From assembly GCA_973895155.1 (NCBI GenBank), contig OZ316895.1, forward strand, positions 20,026,001 through 20,090,000: 64,000 bases of DNA. Direction: 5' to 3'. Every line of letters begins with the position of its first letter. Within the stretch, counting starts at the first letter, position 1. The notes below the pieces were generated by a model. The model searched no databases, was not told the DNA's origin, and worked only from the letters and a program-made list of their open reading frames with translations. Made by a program: the position numbers and the translations under genes. Origin of the DNA: Marsupella aquatica (lineage: Eukaryota; Marchantiophyta). Positions 27,036 through 37,778 of the stretch are shown in pieces.

Positions 27036-28147
27036 GACTTCTGCCTTTCAGTGAATCCCGTCTACTGCAGTGGCTACAAAGGCTTAGGCTTTCCCCAGCA
27101 GCCACCAAATCTGGATAAAATCTCTGCGTATCCCGACCTTGAAGTTTAAAACGGCAACCAATCTCGGGTTACCGTTACTGATGTATTGCAATCTTAGCAC
27201 CGCCCTGAGAATCCCGAACAATATTTGAGGACCCAACGACCCAAAAATGTGAATGCCAAGCGCTAAGACCACAAAAGCTTAACCATCGCGTGCCTTTTGA
27301 CAGCCTTTCTTTCCCCTCGAAGACAAGGAAGACAACCCATACAAACAGATGAGATAATGACACTGAAAGTGTCCCAAAGTTGTTCACCGTTTCTCAACTC
27401 CCAACTCTTCTCCGCCGCCGCTACTCACGTGTTACACTCTCCACTGTTGTCAACATTGCAGCATTCCCCCTCCCAGCAGAACAACGGAAAAGTCGTCCCT
27501 CGAGTTCTCAACCGCACCTGTATTGCAAACAGCCAGTCGGGTGGGTAAAGCGAGGCAACTCAGGGGCTCGAAAAGCATTCAGCACAGAAGTCATGTTCGC
27601 TCAATCTTTGGCTGCTTTGTCGGCTTATCGCCACTCTACAGCAAAACGAAGTGTTCAAAAGGTTGGTCGTTCCTCCTTCAAAAAACAGTTGAGAGCAATC
27701 TAATGCTCACTCGCTCGCAAGGGGACACTTACCCAAAAACTACAGGGTACGCACAGCATACCGGAGCAACACTCCTCCACTGGACCCCCGGGAAAACAAA
27801 CAAACCAACTCCGAAGGCAGCTGAGCTTGACAGGCTCCTAAAACCTCTTTGTGCTTCACGGTACACCCTTCTCTCTATCTATCTGGCTCTCTTTCTCTCT
27901 CGAAAAGTGGTCAGACCAAGTCACTGAGCTCACAGCGCTCTCTATATCTAACGCTCTCGCGAGAATGCAGACAAACCGACCATTTACACAGCTCACAATC
28001 CACTGAGCGGAGAGAGCATTCACTGAGCTCACCTAATCAATTCTGAGAAAGCAGACACCAATCGGTGAGAACAGAACTCGCTCACCAAATCAATTCCCTC
28101 TCTTCTAGATCATTCAGTCTTCCTCTAGCTCTCGCTCGGAACGGACA
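27036..28147. other. Upstream region of the LEA-2 gene
   Basis: This is non-coding on inspection. From about 27910 it becomes rich in CACTGAGCTCA-type segments that look like degenerate outliers of the 48-bp minisatellite beginning at 28148. The promoter and 5' leader of the minus-strand LEA-2 gene should lie in the left part, but I could not place a TATA box with confidence. Confidence 0.5.
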
Positions 28148-28291
28148 GACCCAATCACTGAGCTGAACTCACTCAATCAGACCGAAATGCAGACCGACCC
28201 AATCACTGAACTGAACTCACTCAGTCAGCCAGAAATGCAGGCAGACCCAACCACAGAACTGAGCTCACTCAATCACACCGAAACGCTGGAA
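28148..28291. repeat. Minisatellite, 48 bp x 3
   Basis: Units start at 28148, 28196 and 28244, each opening GACCCAA(T/C)CAC and containing GAACTGA(A/G)CTCACTCA and a CGAAATGCAG-like end. More degenerate relatives extend left to about 27910. The array lies about 1.1 kb upstream of the LEA-2 start codon. Confidence 0.88.
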
Positions 28292-28555
28292 AGGAGCAGT
28301 CCAGGCAGATCACAAAGCTGCTGCGCAGGGGAAACAAAAGTTCGGCATTGATAGATTTCCCGGCGAGGATACGTATTTAGTGAAGAGCAGAGGCATGCCC
28401 AGTTGCCCACAGCTTTCATGAAAGCCCTTGGGTACTATTTGTACTGCCACAACACAGGAGAGGGATTCGTACTCCGCAGGGAGGGGACTGGAGAAAGGGG
28501 AGAAAAAGGGGCAGGCTTCCCGCCCAACAACCACCCCTATATAGCCCCCCCCCCA

Positions 28556-28710
28556 GGGAAGTTGAGTTTTTATTGTTCTTCCAAAGTGAACGTTGTTGGA
28601 GAAGATGGAGCCCACAAAGGGAAGTTGCGCTTTTATTATTTCTCGAAAGTGAACGTTGTTGGAGACCATGGAGCCCACAGGGAGCCCACAGGGAGCCCAC
28701 GTATCAAAAC
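28556..28710. repeat. Direct repeat, 63 bp x 2, with an 11-bp GGGAGCCCACA run
   Basis: Two copies begin at 28556 and 28619. Both open GGGAAGTTG and contain AAAGTGAACGTTGTTGGAGA followed by ATGGAGCCCACA. The second copy runs into two further short GGGAGCCCAC units at about 28680-28700. It sits just right of a poly-C run at 28546-28554. No coding function is apparent. Confidence 0.88.
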
Positions 28711-30879
28711 AGCCCCAAAGAATTAACTAGGCTACCGTCTAATCTAATGTACCCTTTCAGAAGGTTTTTTAAACGGCTGAACTACCCAAAAAAATATCCA
28801 ACCGACCTTTCACTTGCATCAAAGTTGTTTTTCTTTTTCTGGATATCAGCTCTAACCAGTGAACCTTGGTTAATTCTTTCCCAGTAAAGTACTGTACATG
28901 GCTCGAAAACTTTTGTAAAATACCCTGCAAACTCAATTCAACACAATCGTCTTACCAGTGCCACCTTGTTTATTCCTTTCCCAACACAGTACATCGCTCG
29001 ACAACTTTTGTACATCACACTATCAAAAGACCCTATTTGCATGGTTGTGCGTTTCACCCAGCACTATGGTAGGGCCAACGAGACCAGTTTGGCTTATGAT
29101 GCATTCAAGTTGTCGTTGAAGGGAGCATTGAACTTTAGATTTTAGAAAATCAAAGTCATTGTAAAGTACAACATTTCACCTATCCCTAATACTGTTGCTC
29201 TTATTAGGGCTTTGGATCTGCAGCTAGCAGGTGGTTTCAGGTCAGATTTCAAACCCCCTCTTTCATTGGCAGTGACGGAAAGGTAGCTAGGTGTGTGGGT
29301 AATCTCCTGCAGATCAAAAACTTCCATTGCCCTAAAATAAAGCACGCCCCTAGTGATACCTTTCCAGAAAATCTCTTCCCAGAAAACCTGTATTACAAAG
29401 AGTGTGAGTCCAGAAGTTTTTGGAAAACCAGTTACCATATTGAGCAGTCATCCAGTACTATTGGCGGTGATGCTATTGGCGGTGAGCATCAGTGTCCTTC
29501 AGGACAAATTCAGAATTAGGGTCGTCTTGCATGTGAGAGTCTTCAAATAATTGGCCCTTTAAATGATCAGGTTGCACCTTTGGAATGAGTGAGAGTTTCC
29601 TGCCTCACCCCCTCCTGAGCCAGTACGTCCTCACTGCTATACTTGTGGAGTTTCAAGGACAAGGGCCGGAAACTTTCCTGCCCTTGAGGTCCTATCCTTT
29701 GAAGTCAGATAAAACAGATAGCAGGCACAAGGAATGACAAAAAACCAGAGACAAGAAAAGTACTCTACATCTCACAGGTAGCACTGGACAAAAGAATTTA
29801 CATCCAGCAATTTAGGAAGTGCAAATGGCCAATTTGTTTGAAGACTTCACACATGCAAGACAGCCCTTAGCACTAGTGGCAGTAGCCAGCAGATTACAAT
29901 TCAGCCCTGGCTTCTGGAACACTATTAGAGCCACCAACTGTTGGCTCTACAAGGTTCCATTGCCTGACTAGTAGTGTGGGTTTTTTACCGTGTGTGGCCC
30001 TTTCTGTTCATTTTGCTTGGGTCTTCTTGCCTGCTACTGAAGAGCCTCCGCATCCCCCCTTTTTTTTAAGTCTACAACCTTGTATTCTAGTAGGAGATTG
30101 CTATTTTGTCCAAAATTACTAGAATGTCATCTGGTAAACAAAATTAAAAAAAGTGGCAAAGTAATATTTTTGAATAGAAAGAGTCACAAGGTATCAAATC
30201 TAGTTGAGGTAGAAGAGCTTTGATTGAAACCTGTTATGAAGATTTATTATAGGTGGGGAAAGGGGACGTGCTGTACTGTTTTGTATGTTGCTCATTTCTG
30301 CACGGTTGAGATAATTGTCAACTGAAAAACACTCTCCCAGTAGAACTGTGAGCTGAACTCAGCTTACAAATAGAAACAGAGCAAAGACAATAGTAAGTTG
30401 CAATCCTTGCATGTCACAATCTGGTTCTTACTTGGGTAATCTATCCTCTCAAGGGGAATATGGGCTGTAATCCCCCGGATCAACCCAAGGGTGTCTCAGA
30501 CCATGGTCCCCAAAGAGAAAATGGACCCAAAGACGAATGACCTATTGTAAACCCAATTGGTAAATATTTGCAACTATTTGTGGGCAGAGTCATGGCTCTT
30601 ATTCACACCAACAACACAAAGATTTAAGTGAGTGAATCCCTGGGCTAGGCTAGATGGCCCACAAACTTCAATGAAAATACAAAGAAAGATTCGCAGTGAG
30701 AGTTTACCAGTATGCAGCCCACCACCACTTGCTGGATATTGATACAGCAATTTTCCTTGTTGCACTCAACCAGTCATCTCCTACAAGCCCTTAGTGAATT
30801 CTTGGAGTAAGTTATGACAACTTAGTGCAACTACAATTGACACAAAACAGGTTATTATTTCAATACTAGCTCAATACCC

Positions 30880-31250
30880 ATGCGTTGCACAAAAGATGTC
30901 GTTAAAATAAAGATGTTGTGGTTGCACCCAAGATGCTGCTACAAAACAAACTGTTGTGGCGCCCAAGATGTTAAGAGAAAAAGATGAGTTTCTCGAGATG
31001 TCATGATGTGAAAGATGCCATGAAGATAAAAGATATTGTTAAGAAAAAAAATCATTTTGCCAAGGATGTGGTGTCACCCAAGATGTTGTCAAGTAAATAG
31101 ATGTAGTGTCGCCAATGATGTTGTTATGCCAAAGATGTAATTAAGTACAAAATGGTCAATAAGTAAAACATGTCAAAGATGTTGTGAAGTAAAAGATGTA
31201 GTTAAGTACATCTTGGGTCCTATACCTGTGCGTTGCACAAAAGTTGTCAA
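30880..31250. repeat. AAGATGT-rich degenerate array (copy 1)
   Basis: The array opens with CTAGCTCAATACCCATGCG at about 30868. It then carries many short irregularly spaced copies of AAGATGT(T/C)GT separated by 10-20 bp, and a second TACCTGTGCGTTGCACAAAA near 31223. The GTGCGTTGCAC phrase resembles a sequence seen in widespread plant transposons; I cannot assign a class. Confidence 0.6.
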
Positions 31251-34200
31251 GGTGAGAAAAGATTTGAAAATGAAAAATGATGTACATGAGAGAAAACATG
31301 TCGAGGTGAGAGCATGTGTTGTTTTTTTTTTAGGTTTTTGAGAAATGAATATTTTCAATATCTTTCATTTATATTCAAAATTGTTTCAAAATTTTCCAAT
31401 TTTCAAGAATTTTTTATATATGAATAATTTAATTATTTTTTAATTAAGTTTTTCATTGTGGCAGGTATGGAAGGCTAAAGGGAAGCTTGGGCAGGAACTT
31501 ATTTTAGAAGGGGTGTATGGATAGATCTGACAGTGTGGAAAATTTAATGTTTTGATCAATGGTCAAGATTGATTCTCATTGTTTTTAGTTGTAAATGGAA
31601 GGGATCTGGATTATAGTGATACAAGGTAAAGGGAAGTCTCCTTGATAGTCATGCATTGCTAGAGTCCCTCCCTATTTCCTTTGTACTATTAGATTCCTTT
31701 TTGCTTGGAAATAGTGCACTCCATTTCATTCACACTACATTACTTTTTCTTTTTTTCCTTCTCTTTGGTTAGGTTTTTTCATGTTTCTCATTTTTGGGGC
31801 ACTGTAAATTTGAGTGATGACCACAGTCACTACTACAAGACGCAACCTTTTATTATAGCTTTTTGATTGATTATTGGGAATGATCTGTAAGCATATCATG
31901 TCCTGGACTAACCAAACACTTTTTGAATGTTACTTAATATGGTGCATGGGGGTTTAGGGTCACGGACTTTAGAGGCTGTGCATTAGAAATCCCTCATCTT
32001 TATTTTCCCCTTGAGAAAACGTCTTGTTTTTGGAGCCATAATAGTTCAGACAGGATCTTGTCCAAACCTTTGAACTCAGATAGGATTCGGAAATGTTCAT
32101 TGTATGAAAGTCAAGCTCTTCCACTAAAAATCTAAATTAGTATTAGTACTGTATGTTTTCACAGATCCTATGTGAGCTTAGAAATCTCACAAAAGCAAAA
32201 GGTTTGGGATGCTGATCCCATACAAGGAACGAGAAGCTCAGATAGACACAAAGGTTTGACAAGGTGCTTGAATGGACTCACAGAACCCTTATAGACACAA
32301 TCCAAACCTCAAATTATACCCTCAAGGTACTAGTGCTGTTTACTTTATTTTGCTATAGTATGCACAAGCATAGTTTGATAGTGCCTCTCCAAAGTCTTCC
32401 TTATACGAGTCAGGACACCCATCCATATGCTGAGAAGGGTTCCCCATACCCGTAGCTCTTATAGAAGAAGCTGTGGTGAAACAGAATCCGACTGTTATCC
32501 TTAGATCTAGGTAGATCCAAGGGTCATAGTTTATCTAAAGAGACTAAGTAAGGAACATACTTAGCATTTTCTCCTTCTCGCAAAGTGGCACTCCCCTGGC
32601 AAAAAACGAAAACTTTACTCTCTACTGATCCCGAAAAAGAAAAGTGTGATCATAGAAATTATTCAGATGTATATGGCTAAATTTGGCTGGATTTTTGCAC
32701 CCATAAATTACGTAGATGTAAGGGCCAAAAATTTACCTAGGAAAACTAGATGAGGGAGATGAACTCTCACAGGTCTCATCATGTCACACATTTCATTTTA
32801 GGGGTCCATCAAACAAATTCCTCCCCACAAGGTGGCATTCAGGTGACATTCTTTTAGTGAAAAGCAAAAAAACTTCCCTTCCAGTGATACCCAAAAAGTG
32901 ACACGCAAAAAGCAAAAGTGAGATCCTGAAAATTATTTAGACCAAATTTTGTCAACGTCGTCACCAGCCCGGTCCGCTTGCCACTTGAAGGCATCCAGGT
33001 ATAATTATTACCACACCTTTAAGGTTTGAATTACAGCACATCGTTCATGACTGTCAGAGGCCGAGAACTGTGCGATCTGATCGGAACGTCAGATTGGATC
33101 TCACTATCGACGGCCCGCATGACATCTACTGTGGACCGTTCACCAAGTTTTCCCGTACTTTGTTTTACTATTTTCTCCTTGTTTTGACTGAGGGCCCACG
33201 GTAATTGTTTGAGCGTATATCACGTGTTAAAATTTGCATCGTTGATGGCTGCCCCAGTTCCTGGAAAGGCCTCAGAGATCAGCACGAGGGTAATTTAAAG
33301 GTTTCTACTTTTTAGGCAAGAGGCTCATGTGTGAGTAAAAACGATTCTAAAAATATTGGATCTGTAATTTTCCCACATCAATTAATGGCGTTAGCTTTCT
33401 CTAGATTGAAGATAACAGTTAGATTCTAGCTAATGGGTCCGCTGCTAGTACGACGAGGACCTAATTTTACAATGTCAACTCTAGTAACACTTGTATCTAA
33501 AAATGATACAATTTTTGGGGAATGAAAATAATTATAAGAGTAATTTTAGCATTTTGATGTGAACACTAATTATAAGGCACGTATGCATTATTTTCAAGAA
33601 TAACACACCTGACTGAGGAATAACACATCTGACTGCGAACGGTCCACACTAGATGTCAGGAGAATAATGTTTGGCCTTGTGTTATTTCCTATACTTAATA
33701 ATAATTTTTAAAAAAATGCACAGGTCATGCAAAACCCTGGGTGGCACTGCGGCAGAAGCATACTGCTGGATATCCTGCCCACACCAGAGCCAACTCAGCA
33801 GATGGAGAGAGCTGGCCCTTATCATGTCCTCTCAAAGTGGAATTGACTGTGGGATGGACGAGAGGTTGTCCCTTCCCTTCCCCATGGACTCAGTAAAGTG
33901 ATTAGCGAGTTCAGACCCAAATACAAAAGTGACCAGTCACATTTGAATTCAAAGTTAGATTTCTGTCATTAAGCACTTTACTACTTTGACACCTTTGTGG
34001 AACAAGTAATCAAGAAATCAAGTCCTGTTTTTGAAAGTGCCATTTGCTCAGTAGTGTAATGTTGTCTCAATGGAACAGCAAAGTGAAGGAGCAGATTGGG
34101 TTGTCTTTGTCTTGAAGCTACAACCGCAACCCAATTCAAAGCAAGCAAAATGGATCAGTGAGCTAGAAAGTATGAACAAAAACATTTGCATCACTCAGTT

Positions 34201-34539
34201 GCTCCCATGCTGTGGATTTGAGCCCTTAGTTTAAGAAAAAAATTGAGCAATCACAAACTTGTGAGTATTCAGAATGCATTTTCAAAACGCAACATGCTGT
34301 CTTGACAACTTACCCAATAGAGTAGTAAGATTCATCAAGTGTTTTGCGACAAAAATCTTACCTTTGAATTTGGCAGATGTGCAATTTATTTGAGGGAGTT
34401 TTGGATCTTCATTTCAGATCAATTTTTCAAGCATGGTCTTTGATGTCCCATTTAGTGTCTGACAAAGCTTGAAACATTTTGAGATCATTTGCTCCATTTC
34501 TAATGAGCACAATGGTGGTCAAATATTATAAATCACTAG

Positions 34540-34810
34540 CTCAATCAATACCTGTGCGCTGAACAAAGATGTCGATGTGTAAGAGATATTGTCCATGGAA
34601 AAGAGATATCATTTGTGGAAAAGACAACATTATGCAAAAGATGTCATTGTGTAAAAAATGTCATTCATGGAAAACATATTCTTGTGTAAATATGTCATGC
34701 GCAAAAGATGTCATTGTTGCGCAAAGATGTCGTCGTGTTAGGATGTCATGATTGCACAAAAAATGTCATTGTGCAAAAGATGTTTATGGAGAAAATGTTA
34801 TAGCACGAAT
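34540..34810. repeat. AAGATGT-rich degenerate array (copy 2)
   Basis: A second array with the same organisation as that at 30.9 kb. It opens with CTAGCTCAATCAATACCTG, then a GTGCGCTGAACAAAGATGTCG segment, then repeated AAAGATGTCATTGT-like units. The shared leading sequence and shared unit suggest two diverged copies of one element in the same orientation about 3.7 kb apart. Confidence 0.6.
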
Positions 34811-36159
34811 ATTTCATTAGATCTTCACCTAATTTTTAAAAAACTTATATTAATCTGCAAGGAAAATCACCTATTGACTTCAATATATTTGTTCTCAGGT
34901 CACATAGGGATACTCTCCATACCTCAAGGGGTCTCTTACTACATCACTCCATACCATGATAAACCTAATTATTTTCTTTAAATCAATGAGTGCACACCAT
35001 ATATTATCACATTTTGATGTGTGATTACCGGTAGGGTACCTCAAACCCTTGTACTACACCAGGCAACTGGATAAGTGCATGGAATTACTTTATGTAGTTG
35101 AATGTTCATTGCACTAGATAATAAAAGCTTCTTATGTAGATGTTGCAATAATGGACAACTGCATTATGCACTCATAAATTTGCCATTTACAGTAGTGCTT
35201 GGAATATACACTTACAAATAGTGGTCAAAATGCAGTTCCCAAGGGAATGTTTTGGAAGATCCCAATAGTCTGCACAAATCCACTCAATGCACCTAGACAA
35301 GGTGGATTGGATGCTGCAACCTATATTCAAATTTTACAAAGAAACATACCAACAAGTTGTGGAAACTTAAATACATGTCTTAAGCCTCGCTAGTCCGACG
35401 TAGCCACTTTGGTTGGGAGCAGTTATTTTGCTACTTTCATTACGTGTATTCTCACTCCCTTGGGTAGAGCATTTTGGCATGACTACTTGGTGGATGGCTT
35501 GTTCATTGTATGCAAAATGACACTTCAAGCCTTATAAGGAAAAATTAATCCGTGGACCCCCATGTTCATCCAAGGAATGTGTGTTTGATGAAGTGAAATC
35601 AATTTTCAACAACGCGGTAATCAACGGTTTTGGTCTCCCGATGATCTTGGTGTGTGCTCGTACAAAAGAAAACGCCCAAAAGATAGAGGAGATTTATCAA
35701 CGGAAGGTTGAATATGGAGGAATTGAGTTTTTTGACGGTTTTTGCTTACACATTGGAGAAATCGTGTTTCTATTATTCATGATTGCTCGTTTGTGAGTTA
35801 CATTGAACATTACCGCCACAAGACAGACTGGAGGACAACACTTAGCTATTGGCAAAAGAGCGATTGTCGATTCGGTGGGAAGAACACACAAAACAAACAA
35901 GTCATCGCTTCACATGAAGGATTTGTAGTTTTTTTTATTTAAGAAAGCTATGGTGTGAGAGGGAGACCAACGATTGTTTCTTTGACATAGAGGCTGCATT
36001 TGGCGTCAACCTGTGTTTAGAGTGAGCTAGCTTCAGTTGAAGACTAGAGGAATGCGAACAATTCAAGCCGGGAAGCAAGCATTGTGGACAAGGGATGGCG
36101 ACGTAATCAAAAAAATCAAATTTCAACGGCTAAGTTTGTGACGGTGATGAGATTGTGAT

Positions 36160-36680
36160 ATCTCTTAATCAAGAAAGGGTTTCCAATGAACCTGAGATTG
36201 ACAAATTTTGTCAAGTTCCAAATGAGTTTTTGAATTTCTTTGCCTTTCCAATGAGTGTGAGTATAAGAAATATTGATCATGAGTCCATGAATTCTTTTAG
36301 CTTTAATTCCAACATTGAGTCCGACATTGACAAATTTTACGTCAGATTTTGTCACGATACTAAAGAGATCATGAGGTTTTCAATCTCTCTAGCTTTCTAA
36401 TGTGTGACATTGAGATTATTCGTCAAGAATTAGAGAGATCATGAGTATCTGAATTTCTCTAGCTTTCCAATGTACCTAACATTGATAGATTTTGTCAAGT
36501 ACTAAGGAGATTATGAGTTTTTAATTTTACTTTAGCTTTCCAATGAGTGTGACATTGATAGATTTTATCAAGACAATACTAAAGAGGTCACGAGTTTCTA
36601 AATCTTGATCTTGAGTTTTCCAATGAATCAAACATTGACAGATTTTATCAAGTACTAAGGAGATTGATTATTTAATTTTA
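36160..36680. repeat. Satellite-like array, units of about 80-90 bp, with palindrome
   Basis: About six degenerate units recur, each with CTTTCCAATG, then a GACATTGA(C/T)AGATTTT(G/A)TCAAG segment, then ACTAA(A/G)GAGAT(C/T)ATGAG. In the first clear copy (36198-36214) the core is a near-perfect 17-bp palindrome, TTGACAAATTTTGTCAA. The array is AT-rich and non-coding. Confidence 0.75.
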
Positions 36681-37481
36681 CAATGTGAAGCCAAAGGGGT
36701 TTTAACTATGTACATTTCTATTAGTTGGTTTTTTCAAGCTTGCAAACAATTAAAAAATACAAGCACTTTGATATAAAACACTGATATATCTTTGACAAAC
36801 ATCAAAATGGTAACTTTATTTTATTAAATGACATATCTCCCTTTGTATTTTGGTTTTTTTACGTTCAATATTTATGGCATGGCGCCCCAAAAATTACGTT
36901 GCTTTTGCCACAAACAGGAATGTGCACGTTTGTTATTGTTAAAAGTAGGATCATTCCTGTTTGTGGCTGGTTGTGGTGATGTGGCACAACCTCGTGGCAG
37001 GGAATTTGCAAGAGACCTCTCATGGGGGTCCGTAAAAATGTTTTGCTAGTATAGTGTGAAGGTTTATGGTATGCCTAAAGACACCAATTCTATGGATGGC
37101 TATGAACTGTAACCCTCCTGCCAGACTGGCCAGGGGTTACAAGAGTTTAGCCCATTGGGCTGGCACACCTGGAGTGTTATTCAATTCTGTCACAATTTTC
37201 AGGTCAAAACCAGAGAAGAACATACTCTTGGGAGGTTATGTTCATTAATCTTGGGGACCATGACTGTAAACCCCTTGGGCTCATTTGCCCATCAGGGGTT
37301 ACATCCCATAGCCTCCTTGGGGCCATGTGTTGCCCTACATTTACACTTGCTAAAAGATATCTGCACTAGGCATCCCTAAACTGTAAACCCTTTTAAAAAT
37401 AAAAAAATATCAAACTTTATAAAAATGCCGACGCGACACCTATAGAGGTTAACTCAGTCTTGGGTTGAACTATGGTTAGTA

Positions 37482-37778
37482 TGTTAACTAGGGTTAGAGT
37501 AAACCCTAGTTGAAGAGATTGGTCCTTATCTCTTCAACTTGTATGTGGTGTGTGAACACACAAGAGAGTTCTCAAGAGAGAACACAATGATACAGCAAGA
37601 GATGAGAGCTTGAAGAGATGGGAGCTATGGTGATGCTTGAGTAGACACATAACCGTTAATAAAGCTTGGTCTTCCCGTGGACGTAGCCAACCTTGAGGCA
37701 AACCACGTAACTATTGAGCACGTGTATGTTTGGAGTGTATTTCCTGATCTGATTTCTCCCCACAATTGGTATCAGAGC
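37482..37778 (+). mobile_element. Lone LTR with tRNA-Met primer-binding site
   Basis: A candidate LTR begins TGTTAACTAGGG at 37482 and ends CCCCACA at 37764. Two bases later is TGGTATCAGAGC (37767-37778), the classic primer-binding site complementary to the 3' end of plant initiator tRNA-Met. The LTR length (about 283 bp) and the AATAAA-like site near 37660 fit a small LTR retrotransposon in plus orientation. No gag-pol follows and I did not find a matching second LTR, so this is a truncated copy or a non-coding derivative of the TRIM/LARD type. The left flank TAGTA may be one target-site repeat. Confidence 0.75.

Larger units (their letters stand above)
28711..37481. other. Gene-poor, repeat-rich region
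   Basis: No recognisable gene. The interval contains the AAGATGT-type arrays near 30.9 and 34.6 kb and the 80-90 bp satellite near 36.2-36.7 kb, each listed separately. A short plus-strand frame at about 35581-35796 (peptide containing MILVCARTKENAQKIEEIY) has protein-like composition and might be a remnant exon, but nothing supports an intact gene around it. Confidence 0.55.

Noticed and set aside
35581-35796. Plus-strand peptide with ARTKENAQKIEEIYQRK as a gene
   Set aside because: Protein-like composition but isolated, short and with no matching exons nearby; kept only as a note in the intergenic entry.
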